The notes: generated from the letters alone by a model not told the origin. Shown: positions 1 to 7,912, counted from the stretch's first letter. The stretch is DNA of 64,000 bases from an uncultured Pseudoflavonifractor sp. (GCA_947651395.1 CANSYW010000008.1:38162-102161), one strand, 5' to 3'. A program made the numbers and translations.

Positions 1-560
1 TCCATCACGTTGGAACGGGCGGAGATATAGAGCTTGGTGGCCTCGGGATGGGGCCCGGCAATGCCGGGACCAAGGGCGTGGATCCCCTCAAAGATGGCGA
101 TCTCATTTTTCTCCAGCTTCAGGGGCCGGCCCCGGGCATCGTTGCGCATCTGGCGGGCAAACTCGAACTTGGGGACGGTGACCTCCTCTCCCCGGGAGAG
201 CTTGGTGAAGGTCTCGTCCAGCAGCTGCGCGTCCAGCATTTGGGGGGACTCAAAGTCGATGTCCCCCTCGGGGGTGCGGGGCGCGGTCTTCCGGTCCAGA
301 GTCTTGAAGTAGTTGTCCAGGGCCACGGTGTGGGTGTTGATCCCCCGCTTTTCCAGCTCCTCCTCGATCTTCAGGGCGGTGGTGGTCTTCCCCGAGCCGG
401 AGGGGCCGGAGAGGAGAACGATGGGGCTGGTTTTCATCCGGGCCTGGATCTTGTCTGCGGCGGCGGCGATCTTTTTTTGATAGTCGGCGTCGCAGTCCCG
501 GAGAAAGGCCTCCGGATCGGCCAGAACGGCCGCGTTGATCTCCTGCAGCTGATATGCCAT
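1..560 (-). CDS. Uridine kinase / nucleoside kinase family protein (3' end outside window)
   Basis: Phosphoribulokinase/uridine kinase family P-loop kinase, probably phosphorylating a nucleoside with ATP or GTP in the cytosol. The reading frame opens with ATG at 560 and stays open to the window edge, so about 186 N-terminal residues are visible. A Walker A motif (GPSGSGKTT) lies near residue 51, followed by the family-typical DNYFK and a conserved FEFARQM segment. In many Clostridia the related protein carries an N-terminal TGS/ThrRS-like domain; here the protein starts almost directly with the kinase. It follows the hemZ stop codon by 2 nt, so it is the last visible gene of the dtd-MBL-hemZ operon. 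The substrate is not certain. Confidence 0.85.
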   Translation of the reverse strand, partial: MAYQLQEINAAVLADPEAFLRDCDADYQKKIAAAADKIQARMKTSPIVLLSGPSGSGKTTTALKIEEELEKRGINTHTVALDNYFKTLDRKTAPRTPEGDIDFESPQMLDAQLLDETFTKLSRGEEVTVPKFEFARQMRNDARGRPLKLEKNEIAIFEGIHALGPGIAGPHPEATKLYISARSNVM

Positions 561-562
561 GG

Positions 563-2122
563 TCAGTCTCCTTTCATCTCCCCGCAAAGCCGCTCCGGCT
601 TTGTGGGGGCCCCGAGCAACAGGAAGGGGGTCAGAATGCTCTTCCCGGCGCATATTTTTTCCAGATCCCGCAGATATTCCTGGGGGTACTTGGGGTTTGC
701 CAGGCGCTCCAGCTTGCCTGTGCCGGGCCAAACCAGCTTGCTCACCCCGCCGCCCCCCAGGGCCAGAACGGTGTGGAGCTCCTCCATCATGGCGATGTTG
801 TAGAGGCTGGCAAAGCCCGGCCTGGCCCAGCCCACGTTTTCAAAGGAGCCGGACATGTACTTCTGCCGGTAGAGGTAGTAGGGCTCGTACCCGGCTGTGC
901 GCAGGGCCGCCCAAGCGGCGTCCAGCATTTTTTCCACCGCCGCCCCTCCGGGAAGGTCGGCCCCCTCCTCCATGAGTCGGGAGCCTTTTTTCAGGGCCAG
1001 GGTGTGGACGGTGATGTTCTCGGGCTCCAGGGCCATCACCTGGTCCAGGGAGGCGGCAAAGCCCTCCGGGGAGTCCCCGGGCAGCCCGGCGATGAGATCC
1101 ATATTCACGGCAAAGTCCCCGGCGGCGCGCACCTGTTCATAGGCCCTGCGGATATCTTCCCCTGTGTGGTGGCGGCCCATACGGGCCAGCACGGCGTCGT
1201 CCATGGACTGGGGATTGACCGATATCCTGCCCACCCCGTGGCGGGAAAGGACCTGGAGCTTTTCCGGGGTGACGGTGTCGGGCCGGCCGGCCTCCACGGT
1301 GAACTCGGTGCAGCCGGCCAGGGGCAGATGCTCCTCCGTAGCGGAGAGAATGGCCTCCAGCTGCTGATGGGACAGGGTGGTGGGGGTGCCGCCCCCCATA
1401 TAGACGGTGCGGACGCTCCGGCCGGCGTCTTTGAGTACCCTGCCCAGAGCCTCGATCTCCCGGCACAGTCCCCGGGTAAAGGGCTCCACCAGAGGAAGGC
1501 ACTTGTCTACCGCCGCCGAGATGAAGGAGCAGTAGGCGCACCGGCTGGGGCAGAAGGGAATGCCCACATAGATCGAGACCTCCTCCGGTCTCAGGGCGGA
1601 CTTGGCCGCCACACTGTGTTGGGCGCAGTCCAGGGCCAGCTGGGCGCGGAGGGGGGAGACGCGATAGGTCTTCTCCAGCTCCTTTTGGGCCTGCTTGGGG
1701 GTGGCCCCTTCCCAGAGAGCCCTGGTGGGCAGCTTGGTGGGCCGCACCCCGGTGAGGCTTCCCCAGGGCAGGTCGTGGCCCAGCAGGGCGCTGCCGGCGT
1801 TGTAAAAGGCCTGCTTCAGGGCGCGCTGGACGGTGTGGTAGACCGCCTCGGGGGCCTCGTCCAGCTTTTCGCTGGGGAAGCGCACCACGCCGTTATACCA
1901 TCCGTTGGCCCGGAAGACCAGGGCGCTCATATTGGTGAGCTTTTTCCCCCGGTGGAGGGTGAAGACGACGGCGTTATCCTCTCCCACAAGGCTTGTGGGC
2001 GGGGGGGCGTCCGGATATTCGGGCCGCTCTTCCGGGAAGAGGGTGAGCATCATCTGCTCGGCGGCGTAGCGGTAGCGCTCCGTGTCCCAGTTCACATTGT
2101 CTGAGGTGAGCCAAAGCTTCAT
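563..2122 (-). CDS. hemZ: Radical SAM coproporphyrinogen III oxidase-like protein HemZ
   Basis: Oxygen-independent coproporphyrinogen dehydrogenase family of radical SAM enzymes, acting in anaerobic tetrapyrrole metabolism. The 519-residue protein has an N-terminal HemZ-specific region, then the 4Fe-4S/SAM motif CxxxCxxC at C191, C195 and C198 in the context GIPFCPSRC, and the YMGGGTPTT motif about 50 residues later. Start ATG at 2122 is preceded by a good AAAGGAGG. It lies 34 nt after the MBL hydrolase gene and 2 nt before the kinase gene in one leftward operon, a synteny (dtd-MBL-hemZ) seen in related Clostridia. The last ~20 residues (from about GAPTKPERLCGE) are encoded by a short repeat-like sequence also found upstream of parA, so the C-terminus may be a read-in tail. 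The true substrate of HemZ is less secure than for HemN. Confidence 0.9.
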   Translation of the reverse strand: MKLWLTSDNVNWDTERYRYAAEQMMLTLFPEERPEYPDAPPPTSLVGEDNAVVFTLHRGKKLTNMSALVFRANGWYNGVVRFPSEKLDEAPEAVYHTVQRALKQAFYNAGSALLGHDLPWGSLTGVRPTKLPTRALWEGATPKQAQKELEKTYRVSPLRAQLALDCAQHSVAAKSALRPEEVSIYVGIPFCPSRCAYCSFISAAVDKCLPLVEPFTRGLCREIEALGRVLKDAGRSVRTVYMGGGTPTTLSHQQLEAILSATEEHLPLAGCTEFTVEAGRPDTVTPEKLQVLSRHGVGRISVNPQSMDDAVLARMGRHHTGEDIRRAYEQVRAAGDFAVNMDLIAGLPGDSPEGFAASLDQVMALEPENITVHTLALKKGSRLMEEGADLPGGAAVEKMLDAAWAALRTAGYEPYYLYRQKYMSGSFENVGWARPGFASLYNIAMMEELHTVLALGGGGVSKLVWPGTGKLERLANPKYPQEYLRDLEKICAGKSILTPFLLLGAPTKPERLCGEMKGD

Positions 2123-2156
2123 TTACGCGGCCTCCTTTCACACAAAGGGGCCGGGA

Positions 2157-2768
2157 TCAGCCCTCCATGGCCATTTTCAGATAGGGATTGTCCCGCCGCT
2201 CCTGCTCCAGAGTGGTAAAGCGATCGTGTCCGGGGAAGGCCCGGAAGTCCCCCTCCAGCCGGGCCAACCGTCCGAGGGAGAGCATGAGCTCCTCATAGCT
2301 GCCCCCGGGCAGATCGGTGCGGCCGCAGGAGGAGGCAAAGAGGGTATCTCCGGTGAACAGGGCGTCCCGGCAGCGCAGACACACCGAGCCCTTGGTGTGG
2401 CCCGGGGTGGAGAGCACCTCCACCTGGAGGGAGCCCAGAGGGATCACGTCCCCTTCCCTCCACAGCTTTACGCCGGAGAGGGCGGCGGTATTCCCCAGAG
2501 GGTCGGTGTTGTTGGCGTCTCCCGGGTGGAGGTACACCGGCAGGTCGGGCATGGCCTTTTGCAGCGCGGCCACCCCGCCGATGTGGTCAAAGTGGCCGTG
2601 GGTGAGGAAGACGGCGCGTAGGGTCAGGCCGTTGTCCGCGCACAGGCTCAGCAGGGTTTGGGTCACATCGTCCCCGGGGTCGATGACGGCGGCGGCGCCG
2701 CTGTGCTTATCCGCCAGAAGATAGCAGTTGGTATATACGGAGGGGATAAAAATATGCTTGATATCCAT
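2157..2768 (-). CDS. MBL-fold hydrolase, glyoxalase II-like
   Basis: Metallo-beta-lactamase fold hydrolase of 203 residues. The metal-binding motif HxHxDH is seen at H57, H59, D61 and H62 (THGHFDHIGG), with the later ligands in TPGHTKGS, FTGDTLF and FPGHD. This is the YcbL/GloB-like class of cytosolic thioester hydrolases. The real substrate (for example S-lactoyl-glutathione or another thiol adduct) cannot be read from the sequence. It is the second gene of the dtd operon: 12 nt separate it from dtd and 34 nt from hemZ. Confidence 0.88.
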   Translation of the reverse strand: MDIKHIFIPSVYTNCYLLADKHSGAAAVIDPGDDVTQTLLSLCADNGLTLRAVFLTHGHFDHIGGVAALQKAMPDLPVYLHPGDANNTDPLGNTAALSGVKLWREGDVIPLGSLQVEVLSTPGHTKGSVCLRCRDALFTGDTLFASSCGRTDLPGGSYEELMLSLGRLARLEGDFRAFPGHDRFTTLEQERRDNPYLKMAMEG

Positions 2769-2780
2769 TTTGTATTTACC

Positions 2781-3224
2781 TCACAGGGTGTCGGTGTCCA
2801 GAAGGATGGTCACCGGGCCGTCATTTTGGGAGAAGACCTGCATGTCCGCCCCAAACTCCCCGTGTTCCACATGAAAGCCTCTGGCCTCACACTGGGCCAG
2901 AAACCGCTCATAGAGGGGGATGGCCACATCGGGCCTGGCCGCCCCGGAGAAGCCGGGACGCCGGGACTTGCAGTCGGCAAAGAGGGTAAACTGGCTGATG
3001 ACCAGCAGAGAGCCCCCCACCTGTTCCAGATTCAGGTTCATCTTCTCGTTCTCGTCCTCAAAGATCCGCAGGCCGCAGATCTTGTCGCACAGCTTGTCGC
3101 AGGTGGCCTCGGTATCGTTGGGGCCCACCCCCAAAAGCACCAGGAAGCCGCCCTCGGTCTTGCCGTTGACCTTACCGTCGATCTCCACCCGGGCGTTCTT
3201 TACCCGTGTCACCACAGCGCGCAT
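2781..3224 (-). CDS. dtd: D-aminoacyl-tRNA deacylase
   Basis: Dtd removes D-amino acids (and glycine mischarged on tRNA-Ala) from tRNAs, a cytosolic proofreading function. The 147-residue length is typical. Both signature motifs are present: SQFTLFAD around residue 77, and NDGPVT near the C-terminus in the place of the usual N-x-GPVT cross-subunit motif. It is the first gene of the leftward operon, with a strong promoter (TTGACC, 17 bp, TATAAT) at 3287-3315. A perfect GC-rich hairpin (3249-3266) lies in its leader. Confidence 0.95.
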   Translation of the reverse strand: MRAVVTRVKNARVEIDGKVNGKTEGGFLVLLGVGPNDTEATCDKLCDKICGLRIFEDENEKMNLNLEQVGGSLLVISQFTLFADCKSRRPGFSGAARPDVAIPLYERFLAQCEARGFHVEHGEFGADMQVFSQNDGPVTILLDTDTL

Positions 3225-3286
3225 AAACGATCCCCTTTCCGGTCCGGGCCGCCGAAAACGGCGGCCGCTCTTTATGGTAATTAATT

Positions 3287-3315
3287 ATTATATTATATTG
3301 CCCCCAAAAGGTCAA
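3287..3315 (-). promoter_or_regulatory. Promoter of the dtd operon
   Basis: On the minus strand, TTGACC (3310-3315) and TATAAT (3287-3292) are separated by 17 bp. It is back to back with the thiT riboswitch promoter, so the two units diverge here. Confidence 0.8.
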
Positions 3316-3328
3316 CCTGCCCCATCGC

Positions 3329-3357
3329 TTGACAAACGGCGGCGCTCGTTATAGAAT
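3329..3357 (+). promoter_or_regulatory. Promoter of the TPP riboswitch-thiT unit
   Basis: A consensus TTGACA (3329-3334) and TAGAAT (3352-3357) are separated by 17 bp, about 30 bp before the riboswitch begins. Confidence 0.8.
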
Positions 3358-3385
3358 AACCAAAGGCCGTAAGGACAAACTGAAT

Positions 3386-3480
3386 ACAGGGGCGCTGGAC
3401 GCAAGTCCGGCTGAGATGCAGGAGCGTATTGCCGCTCCCGGTCCCTTGAACCTGATCCGGGTAATGCCGGCGTAGGAAGC
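3386..3480 (+). promoter_or_regulatory. TPP (thiamine pyrophosphate) riboswitch
   Basis: The sequence carries the conserved THI-box elements in order: GGGGCGC, then CTGAGA near 3411, then CCCTTGAACCTGATCCGGGT and AATGCCGGCGTAGG near 3443-3475. It binds thiamine pyrophosphate. The intrinsic terminator that follows indicates transcriptional control of thiT: high TPP should stop transcription. Confidence 0.96.
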
Positions 3481-3507
3481 GATTTCAGACGATCATTGTC
3501 TCTTTTC

Positions 3508-3552
3508 GTACCGCAACGCGCTTTTCCCCGGTTTGCGCCTGCGGTACTTTTT
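3508..3552 (+). terminator. Riboswitch-controlled intrinsic terminator
   Basis: The stem arms GTACCGCA (3508-3515) and TGCGGTAC (3540-3547) enclose further GC pairing and are followed by TTTTT. This is the expression platform of the TPP riboswitch, ending 18 bp before the thiT start. Confidence 0.88.
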
Positions 3553-3570
3553 GTAAAGAGAGGCAAAATT

Positions 3571-4146
3571 ATGGAAAAGACATCTATGTCCCATGACCGC
3601 GTCCGTGCGATGGTGGAGGCCGCTTTGATGCTGGCTCTGGCCTATGCGCTGGACAACTTCGTCCCGCCCTTCTACCGCTTTCCCCAGGGCGGATCCATCG
3701 ACCTGTCCATGCTCCCCATTCTGGTCTACTGCCTGCGCTGGGGCCCCAAGTGGAGCCTGAGCTGCTGCTTTGTCAACGGCGTACTCCAGTATTTCCTGGG
3801 CGGCGGCATTGCCATCTCCTGGCAGTCTATGCTGCTGGACTACGTGGTGGCATATACCCTGGTGTTCACCTGCGGCTTCGCCGCGGGGAAGAAGCTGGGC
3901 TGGCTGTGGGGGCCCATTATCGCCACGCCGGGCCGCTGGCTCAGCCTGACCCTGTCCGGAGCTCTTTTGTGGTATATGTACATGCCTGAGTCCTTCCTGG
4001 GCCTACCCATGACCAACGCCTGGGTGTATTCCGCCCTGTTCAACGGGGTGTTCTGCCTGCTGGTTCTGGCGGTGGATCTGGTGGCCCTGGGCCTGCTGCA
4101 GAGCGTGCCCGCCGTTCGCAAACAGATACTGAAGAAACAGAATTGA
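3571..4146 (+). CDS. thiT: Energy-coupled thiamine transporter S-component ThiT
   Basis: Membrane S-component of an ECF-type vitamin transporter that binds thiamine and works with a shared EcfA/A'/T module encoded elsewhere. The 191-residue protein is almost entirely hydrophobic, with about six membrane segments. An aromatic and charged stretch near residues 30-45 (NFVPPFYRFPQGGSIDLSML) corresponds to the loop 1/segment 2 region where ThiT binds substrate. I chose ATG 3571 (GAGAGG upstream, 8 nt spacing) over an in-frame ATG at 3496, which lies inside the riboswitch terminator. Regulation by the TPP riboswitch supports the substrate. Confidence 0.93.
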   Translation: MEKTSMSHDRVRAMVEAALMLALAYALDNFVPPFYRFPQGGSIDLSMLPILVYCLRWGPKWSLSCCFVNGVLQYFLGGGIAISWQSMLLDYVVAYTLVFTCGFAAGKKLGWLWGPIIATPGRWLSLTLSGALLWYMYMPESFLGLPMTNAWVYSALFNGVFCLLVLAVDLVALGLLQSVPAVRKQILKKQN

Positions 4147-4152
4147 GGATTG

Positions 4153-4971
4153 ATGCTATTGGGTACCGGTAAATTCAGCGGCGTACTGTTGGCCACCGAC
4201 TTTGACGACACCTACTTTCCCGAGTCTGGCGTCCTGCCGAGGGCCAATCTGGAAGCGGTGGAGTACTTCAAGGCCCAGGGGGGCCTGTTCACCATCTCCA
4301 CCGGCCGGGCCCACCGCACCTTCTCCCCCTTTCTGTCCATGGCCCCGGTGAATGTTCCGGTGATCCTCTCCAACGGCGCACAGCTCTATGACTTTGAAAA
4401 GGACGAGATGGTGCTGGAGACCACCCTTCCCACCACCATCGCCGCCGACCTTGCCGCCCTTGTGGAGAGGCACCCCACGGTGAGCCTGGAGGCCTACCAC
4501 GGGGAAGAGGTGTACATCTGGAACCCAAACAGGTGGACACGGCACCACCTGAAAAAGGCCCGAACCGACGCTGTGGAGTGTCCCATCCTGGAGATGCCCC
4601 AGCCCTGGGGCAAAGCGATCCTGCACCAGGACAGGGAGCTGCTCCTCCCCGCCCAGGCGGATATCCTCCGCCTCTGGCCGGAGCGGTACGAGGCCATCTT
4701 CTCCAACGCCCACATGCTGGAGCTGACCGCCAAGGGAAGCACCAAGGGGGGCATGGTGCTGGAGCTGGCCCGGCGGCTGGGGGTGGAACGGGAGCACATC
4801 TACTGCGCCGGGGACAACCAGAACGACATCCCCATGCTTGCCGTCTCCGCCGTCCCCTTTGCCCCCGCCAACTGTGCCCAGGAGGTGAAGGACTGGGGCG
4901 CTAAGCTCCTGCCGGTCTGTGAAGAGGGGGCCATCGCCGCCCTCATCGGGGAGCTGGACAAGCGATATTGA
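4153..4971 (+). CDS. HAD-IIB (Cof-type) sugar phosphatase
   Basis: Cytosolic phosphatase of the haloacid dehalogenase superfamily with a C2 cap. The catalytic motif DFDDT gives the nucleophile D16 and acid D18; motif IV GDNQNDIPML is near the C-terminus. 272 residues from ATG 4153; an in-frame TTG three bases earlier is the alternative start. It follows thiT by only 6 nt and is probably cotranscribed. Cof-type HADs that follow thiamine genes sometimes act on thiamine pyrimidine phosphates, but the substrate cannot be decided here. A strong terminator follows. Confidence 0.85.
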   Translation: MLLGTGKFSGVLLATDFDDTYFPESGVLPRANLEAVEYFKAQGGLFTISTGRAHRTFSPFLSMAPVNVPVILSNGAQLYDFEKDEMVLETTLPTTIAADLAALVERHPTVSLEAYHGEEVYIWNPNRWTRHHLKKARTDAVECPILEMPQPWGKAILHQDRELLLPAQADILRLWPERYEAIFSNAHMLELTAKGSTKGGMVLELARRLGVEREHIYCAGDNQNDIPMLAVSAVPFAPANCAQEVKDWGAKLLPVCEEGAIAALIGELDKRY

Positions 4972-4975
4972 ATCT

Positions 4976-5012
4976 GCCGGGCCTTCCACAGAGGAGGGCC
5001 CGGCCCTTTTTC
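4976..5012 (+). terminator. Intrinsic terminator after the thiT-HAD unit
   Basis: The stem GCCGGGCC (4976-4983) pairs with GGCCCGGC (4997-5004), followed by a T-rich run. Confidence 0.88.
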
Positions 5013-5024
5013 CCCACAAAATAT

Positions 5025-5053
5025 TTGCCAGGGAGGAAAATTTTTGCTATACT
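5025..5053 (+). promoter_or_regulatory. Promoter of the shikimate kinase-like gene
   Basis: TTGCCA (5025-5030) and TATACT (5048-5053) are separated by 17 bp; the start codon is 32 bp further on. Confidence 0.75.
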
Positions 5054-5084
5054 GGAGCAAACAACGGGGCGGGGAGGGGAGACC

Positions 5085-5582
5085 ATGAACGTTAGCCTGA
5101 TCGGAATGCCCGGCGCGGGGAAGTCCACCGTGGGCGTTCTGCTGGCCAAGCGGCTGGGGTATGATTTTCTGGATACCGACCTGCTCATCCAGCGGCAGGA
5201 GGGGGCCCTGCTCCAGACGGTGCTGGATCGGCTGGGCGCCGAGCGGTTTCTGGACACCGAGGCGGAGGTCATCGCCCGGCTGGACTGCCGCAATACCGTC
5301 ATTGCCCCCGGCGGCTCCGCCGTGCTCCGGGAGCTGGGGGCCGGCAGCCTGAAACGGCTGGGGCCTGTGATCCTGCTGGATCTGCCCTGCCGCGCCCTGG
5401 AGCGCCGGCTGGGGAATCTGGCCACCCGGGGGGTGACCCTGGAGCCCGGGCAGACACTGGAGGATCTTTACGAATACCGCCGGCCCTACTACCAAAAGTA
5501 CGCCGACTTTACCGTGAACGCCGACCAGCCCACCACGGAGCACACGGTGGAGCAGGTGCTGGCGGTCCTGGGGAAGTTGTAA
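5085..5582 (+). CDS. Shikimate kinase family protein (divergent active site)
   Basis: Small NMP-kinase fold protein of 165 residues; the family phosphorylates shikimate with ATP in aromatic amino acid synthesis. A Walker A motif (GMPGAGKSTVG) is at residues 7-17, the DTD motif (FLDTDLL) near residue 29, an RRPYY segment near the C-terminus, and a lid-like ATRG. Two shikimate-contact features are altered: the Arg of the usual FRxxE motif is Leu here (ERFLDTE), and the GGG motif reads PGGSAV. I chose ATG 5085 (GGGAGGGGAG upstream) rather than the upstream in-frame start at 4968. No other aro gene is nearby, so either a divergent AroK or a kinase with another small-molecule substrate is possible. 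Confidence 0.75.
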   Translation: MNVSLIGMPGAGKSTVGVLLAKRLGYDFLDTDLLIQRQEGALLQTVLDRLGAERFLDTEAEVIARLDCRNTVIAPGGSAVLRELGAGSLKRLGPVILLDLPCRALERRLGNLATRGVTLEPGQTLEDLYEYRRPYYQKYADFTVNADQPTTEHTVEQVLAVLGKL

Positions 5583-5605
5583 TTTTCTTCCAGATGTGGT
5601 ATACT
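5577..5605 (+). promoter_or_regulatory. Promoter of the DEAD-box helicase gene
   Basis: TTGTAA (5577-5582) and TATACT (5600-5605) are separated by 17 bp. The -35 overlaps the stop codon of the kinase-like gene. It predicts a leader of about 200 nt before the helicase start. Confidence 0.65.
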
Positions 5606-5611
5606 GATAGC

Positions 5612-5813
5612 GTGTGCTCCACGGGGGCCGGCCCCACCGCCGCCTCCCCTAAAAAACGGTAGCTTCACGGCATGGCCGTGTATAGGCCCCTCAAGCGGAA
5701 GGAGGGGCCCGGCGGAGACGCCGCTATAGGGTTCCGCTCTCTCACCCTCCGGGACGCGCGATACGCGCGCCCCCGCTTTGCTGTGGGAGATATTTGACAA
5801 AAGGAACGTTTTT
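5612..5813 (+). promoter_or_regulatory. Long structured 5' leader of the DEAD-box helicase gene
   Basis: About 200 nt between promoter and start codon hold at least four hairpins: ACGGC/GCCGT (around 5667-5679), GGCCCCTC (5685-5692) with GAGGGGCC (5702-5709), GGCGG/CCGC (5711-5723), and CGCGCG (5755-5760) with CGCGCG (5764-5769). Long leaders are common in cold-shock RNA helicase genes; a regulatory role here is an inference. Confidence 0.5.
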
Positions 5814-7907
5814 ATGACCTTTCAAGACCTGGGGCTCTGCCCCGAGATCCTCTCCGCCCTGCGGGACATGGACTATGAAAAGCCCTCTCCCATCCAGGCC
5901 AAGGCCATCCCCCCCGCCCTTCAGGGGCGGGACGTGCTGGGCTGCGCCCAGACGGGGACGGGAAAGACCTGCGCCTTTGCCACCCCCATCCTTCAGCAGC
6001 TCAGGCAGCGCCCCGTCAAAGGCCGGCCCATCCGCGCCCTGATCCTCACCCCCACCCGGGAGCTGGCCCTGCAGATCCAGGAGAGCTTTGAGCACTACGG
6101 GAAGAACCTGCCACTGCGCTCCGCCGTCATCTTCGGCGGGGTGGGCCAGCAGCCCCAGGTGGATAAGCTCAAGGCCGGAGTGGACATTCTGGTGGCCACC
6201 CCCGGCCGGTTGGAGGATCTGCACGGCCAGGGCTTCATCCATGTGGAAAACCTGGAGATCTTTGTGCTGGACGAGGCCGACCGGATGCTGGACATGGGCT
6301 TTATCCATGACGTGCGCAAGATCCTGAAATGGATCCCCCAGAAGAAGCAGACCCTGTTCTTCTCCGCTACCATGCCCCCCGAGGTACAGGGGCTGGTGGA
6401 TCAGCTGCTCACTGACCCGGTGAAGGTGGCGGTGGATCCGGTGTCCTCCCCGGTGGAGGTCATCGACCAGCGGCTTTTCTACGTGGACCGGCCCAACAAG
6501 TCCAAGCTGCTGGCTATGCTCATCAAGCACCCCGACGTAAAAAACGCCCTCATTTTCACCCGCACCAAGCACGGGGCCAACAAGGTGGCGGGCGACCTGC
6601 AAAAGGCGGGGATCCCCTCGGCGGCCATCCACGGCAACAAGAGCCAGACCGCCCGGCAGCAGGCCCTCAGCGATTTCAAGGCGGGACGGGTCAAGGCTCT
6701 GGTGGCCACCGACATCGCCGCCCGGGGCATCGACATCGAGGAGCTCTCCCATGTGTTCAACTACAATCTGCCCGACGTGCCCGAGACCTATGTCCACCGG
6801 ATCGGCCGCACCGGCCGGGCGGGCCACGGCGGCGCTGCCATCTCCTTCTGCGAGTTCGGGGAGAAGGAGCTTCTGGCCCCCATCGAAAAGCTCTTAAAAA
6901 AGCCCATCCCCGTGGTGGAGGGACATCCCTTCCCCATGGAGAACTTTGAGGCCCCCAAGCGGGATAAGCACGGCAAGATCGTCAACGCCGACGACGCAGA
7001 GGCCCGCCAGGCCGCCCGGGAGAGGAAGGCGAAGCGTGAGCATAGCTGCGCCCCGGCGGATGGACTGGAGCGAGGGCGAGCGACGCCCCCAAAGGGGGCA
7101 AAGACCAGCCCGAGTCGTAGGGAAGCCGCCGGGAAAAGCGCAGCCAATGCGAGCGTGACACCGCCACGTTCTCAGCAGTCCCAGCCCACCCAGCCCCCGC
7201 AGGGGGGACGCGGCATCCCTAAGGCGGCGGAGCCGCCAAGGGCTGCCCAGCCCCCGCAAGGAGGACGCGGCATCCCTAAGGCGGCAGAGCCGCCAAGGGC
7301 TGCCCAGATCCCCGCGGCCGGGAAGCGGAAGGCCTCGGGCTACAAGCCCAGCAAGACCCTGGACGAGGCCCTCACCGCCGTAGCGCCCAAGGGCCTTGGG
7401 GAGGATCCCGACAAGGCCGCCGCCTTTGCCGCCTGGATGGCGGAGGAGCAGGCCATTCAGGCCAAATATTACCGGGACGCCCTGGCGGGGGATGAGGTGA
7501 TGGACGCCACCGCCCGCCTGCTGGCCCCCAAGGGCAAGAGCGCCGGACGGGAGGGCCCGGCCCCCGGGGGAGAGCGGTCCCGCCGCCGGGGCGAGGCTCC
7601 CCGGAGCGAGACCCCCGCCAGGGAAAAGGACAAGCCCCGGGGAAAGAAAAAGGCCCCTGAGGCGGCGGAGCCCAAGTCCGCCGGTCAGCGGAAGGGGCCC
7701 GGCCGGGGAAAGGGCAAGCCGCCTGCCGCCCCCCAGGAAGGCCCGGCGCCCCGCCAGGAGAAGGGGAAAAAGGATCGGCCCCAGCGCCGGGGCGGCCGTG
7801 GCCGCGGCCCCATGGAGGTGACCCTCCGCCTGGGCAGTCAGAAGGACTCCACCGAGCAGCAGGGCAGCCTGATGCGTCCCTACTACTTCAATCCCGACGA
7901 GGACTGA
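5814..7907 (+). CDS. DEAD-box ATP-dependent RNA helicase with long disordered tail
   Basis: ATP-dependent RNA helicase that remodels RNA or RNPs (RhlE/CsdA-like). 697 residues from ATG 5814, chosen because AAAGGA lies 8-9 nt upstream; an in-frame ATG at 5778 lacks a good site. Core motifs in order: Q motif (PSPIQAKAI), Walker A AQTGTGKT at 45-52, PTRELA, DEAD (LDEADRM), SAT (FSATMP) and [10 protein letters not shown]. The RecA core ends near residue 375; the remaining ~320 residues are low-complexity, rich in Ala, Pro, Lys, Arg and Gly, and probably disordered RNA-binding sequence. Within it, residues ~406-449 are encoded by a copy of a repeat found elsewhere in this window between genes, and residues ~460-497 by a 57-bp tandem duplication. 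The frame remains open through both. Confidence 0.95.
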   Translation: MTFQDLGLCPEILSALRDMDYEKPSPIQAKAIPPALQGRDVLGCAQTGTGKTCAFATPILQQLRQRPVKGRPIRALILTPTRELALQIQESFEHYGKNLPLRSAVIFGGVGQQPQVDKLKAGVDILVATPGRLEDLHGQGFIHVENLEIFVLDEADRMLDMGFIHDVRKILKWIPQKKQTLFFSATMPPEVQGLVDQLLTDPVKVAVDPVSSPVEVIDQRLFYVDRPNKSKLLAMLIKHPDVKNALIFTRTKHGANKVAGDLQKAGIPSAAIHGNKSQTARQQALSDFKAGRVKALVATDIAARGIDIEELSHVFNYNLPDVPETYVHRIGRTGRAGHGGAAISFCEFGEKELLAPIEKLLKKPIPVVEGHPFPMENFEAPKRDKHGKIVNADDAEARQAARERKAKREHSCAPADGLERGRATPPKGAKTSPSRREAAGKSAANASVTPPRSQQSQPTQPPQGGRGIPKAAEPPRAAQPPQGGRGIPKAAEPPRAAQIPAAGKRKASGYKPSKTLDEALTAVAPKGLGEDPDKAAAFAAWMAEEQAIQAKYYRDALAGDEVMDATARLLAPKGKSAGREGPAPGGERSRRRGEAPRSETPAREKDKPRGKKKAPEAAEPKSAGQRKGPGRGKGKPPAAPQEGPAPRQEKGKKDRPQRRGGRGRGPMEVTLRLGSQKDSTEQQGSLMRPYYFNPDED
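7031..7160 (+). repeat. Dispersed ~130 bp repeat, copy A (inside helicase gene)
   Basis: Shares with copy B (45958-46089, other strand) the start GAAGCGTG, the block GGACTGGAGCGAGGGCGAGC, a central palindrome (here GCCCCC/GGGGGC), the block GACCAGCCCGAG, and an end in GCGTGAC or ACGTGAC. It is translated in frame in the helicase tail. Confidence 0.8.
7191..7304 (+). repeat. Tandem 57-bp direct repeat (two units) in helicase tail
   Basis: Unit 1 (7191-7247) and unit 2 (7248-7304) differ at only a few bases. Because 57 is a multiple of three the frame is kept, and each unit encodes 19 residues including [15 protein letters not shown]. Each unit contains the palindromes GGGAC..ATCCC-like and GGCGGC/GCCGCC. 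Confidence 0.9.
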
Positions 7908-7912
7908 ATAAA

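Noticed and set aside
7191..7304. CRISPR-like array in the helicase gene
   Set aside because: The two 57-bp units are directly adjacent without spacers and are translated; no cas genes are present.
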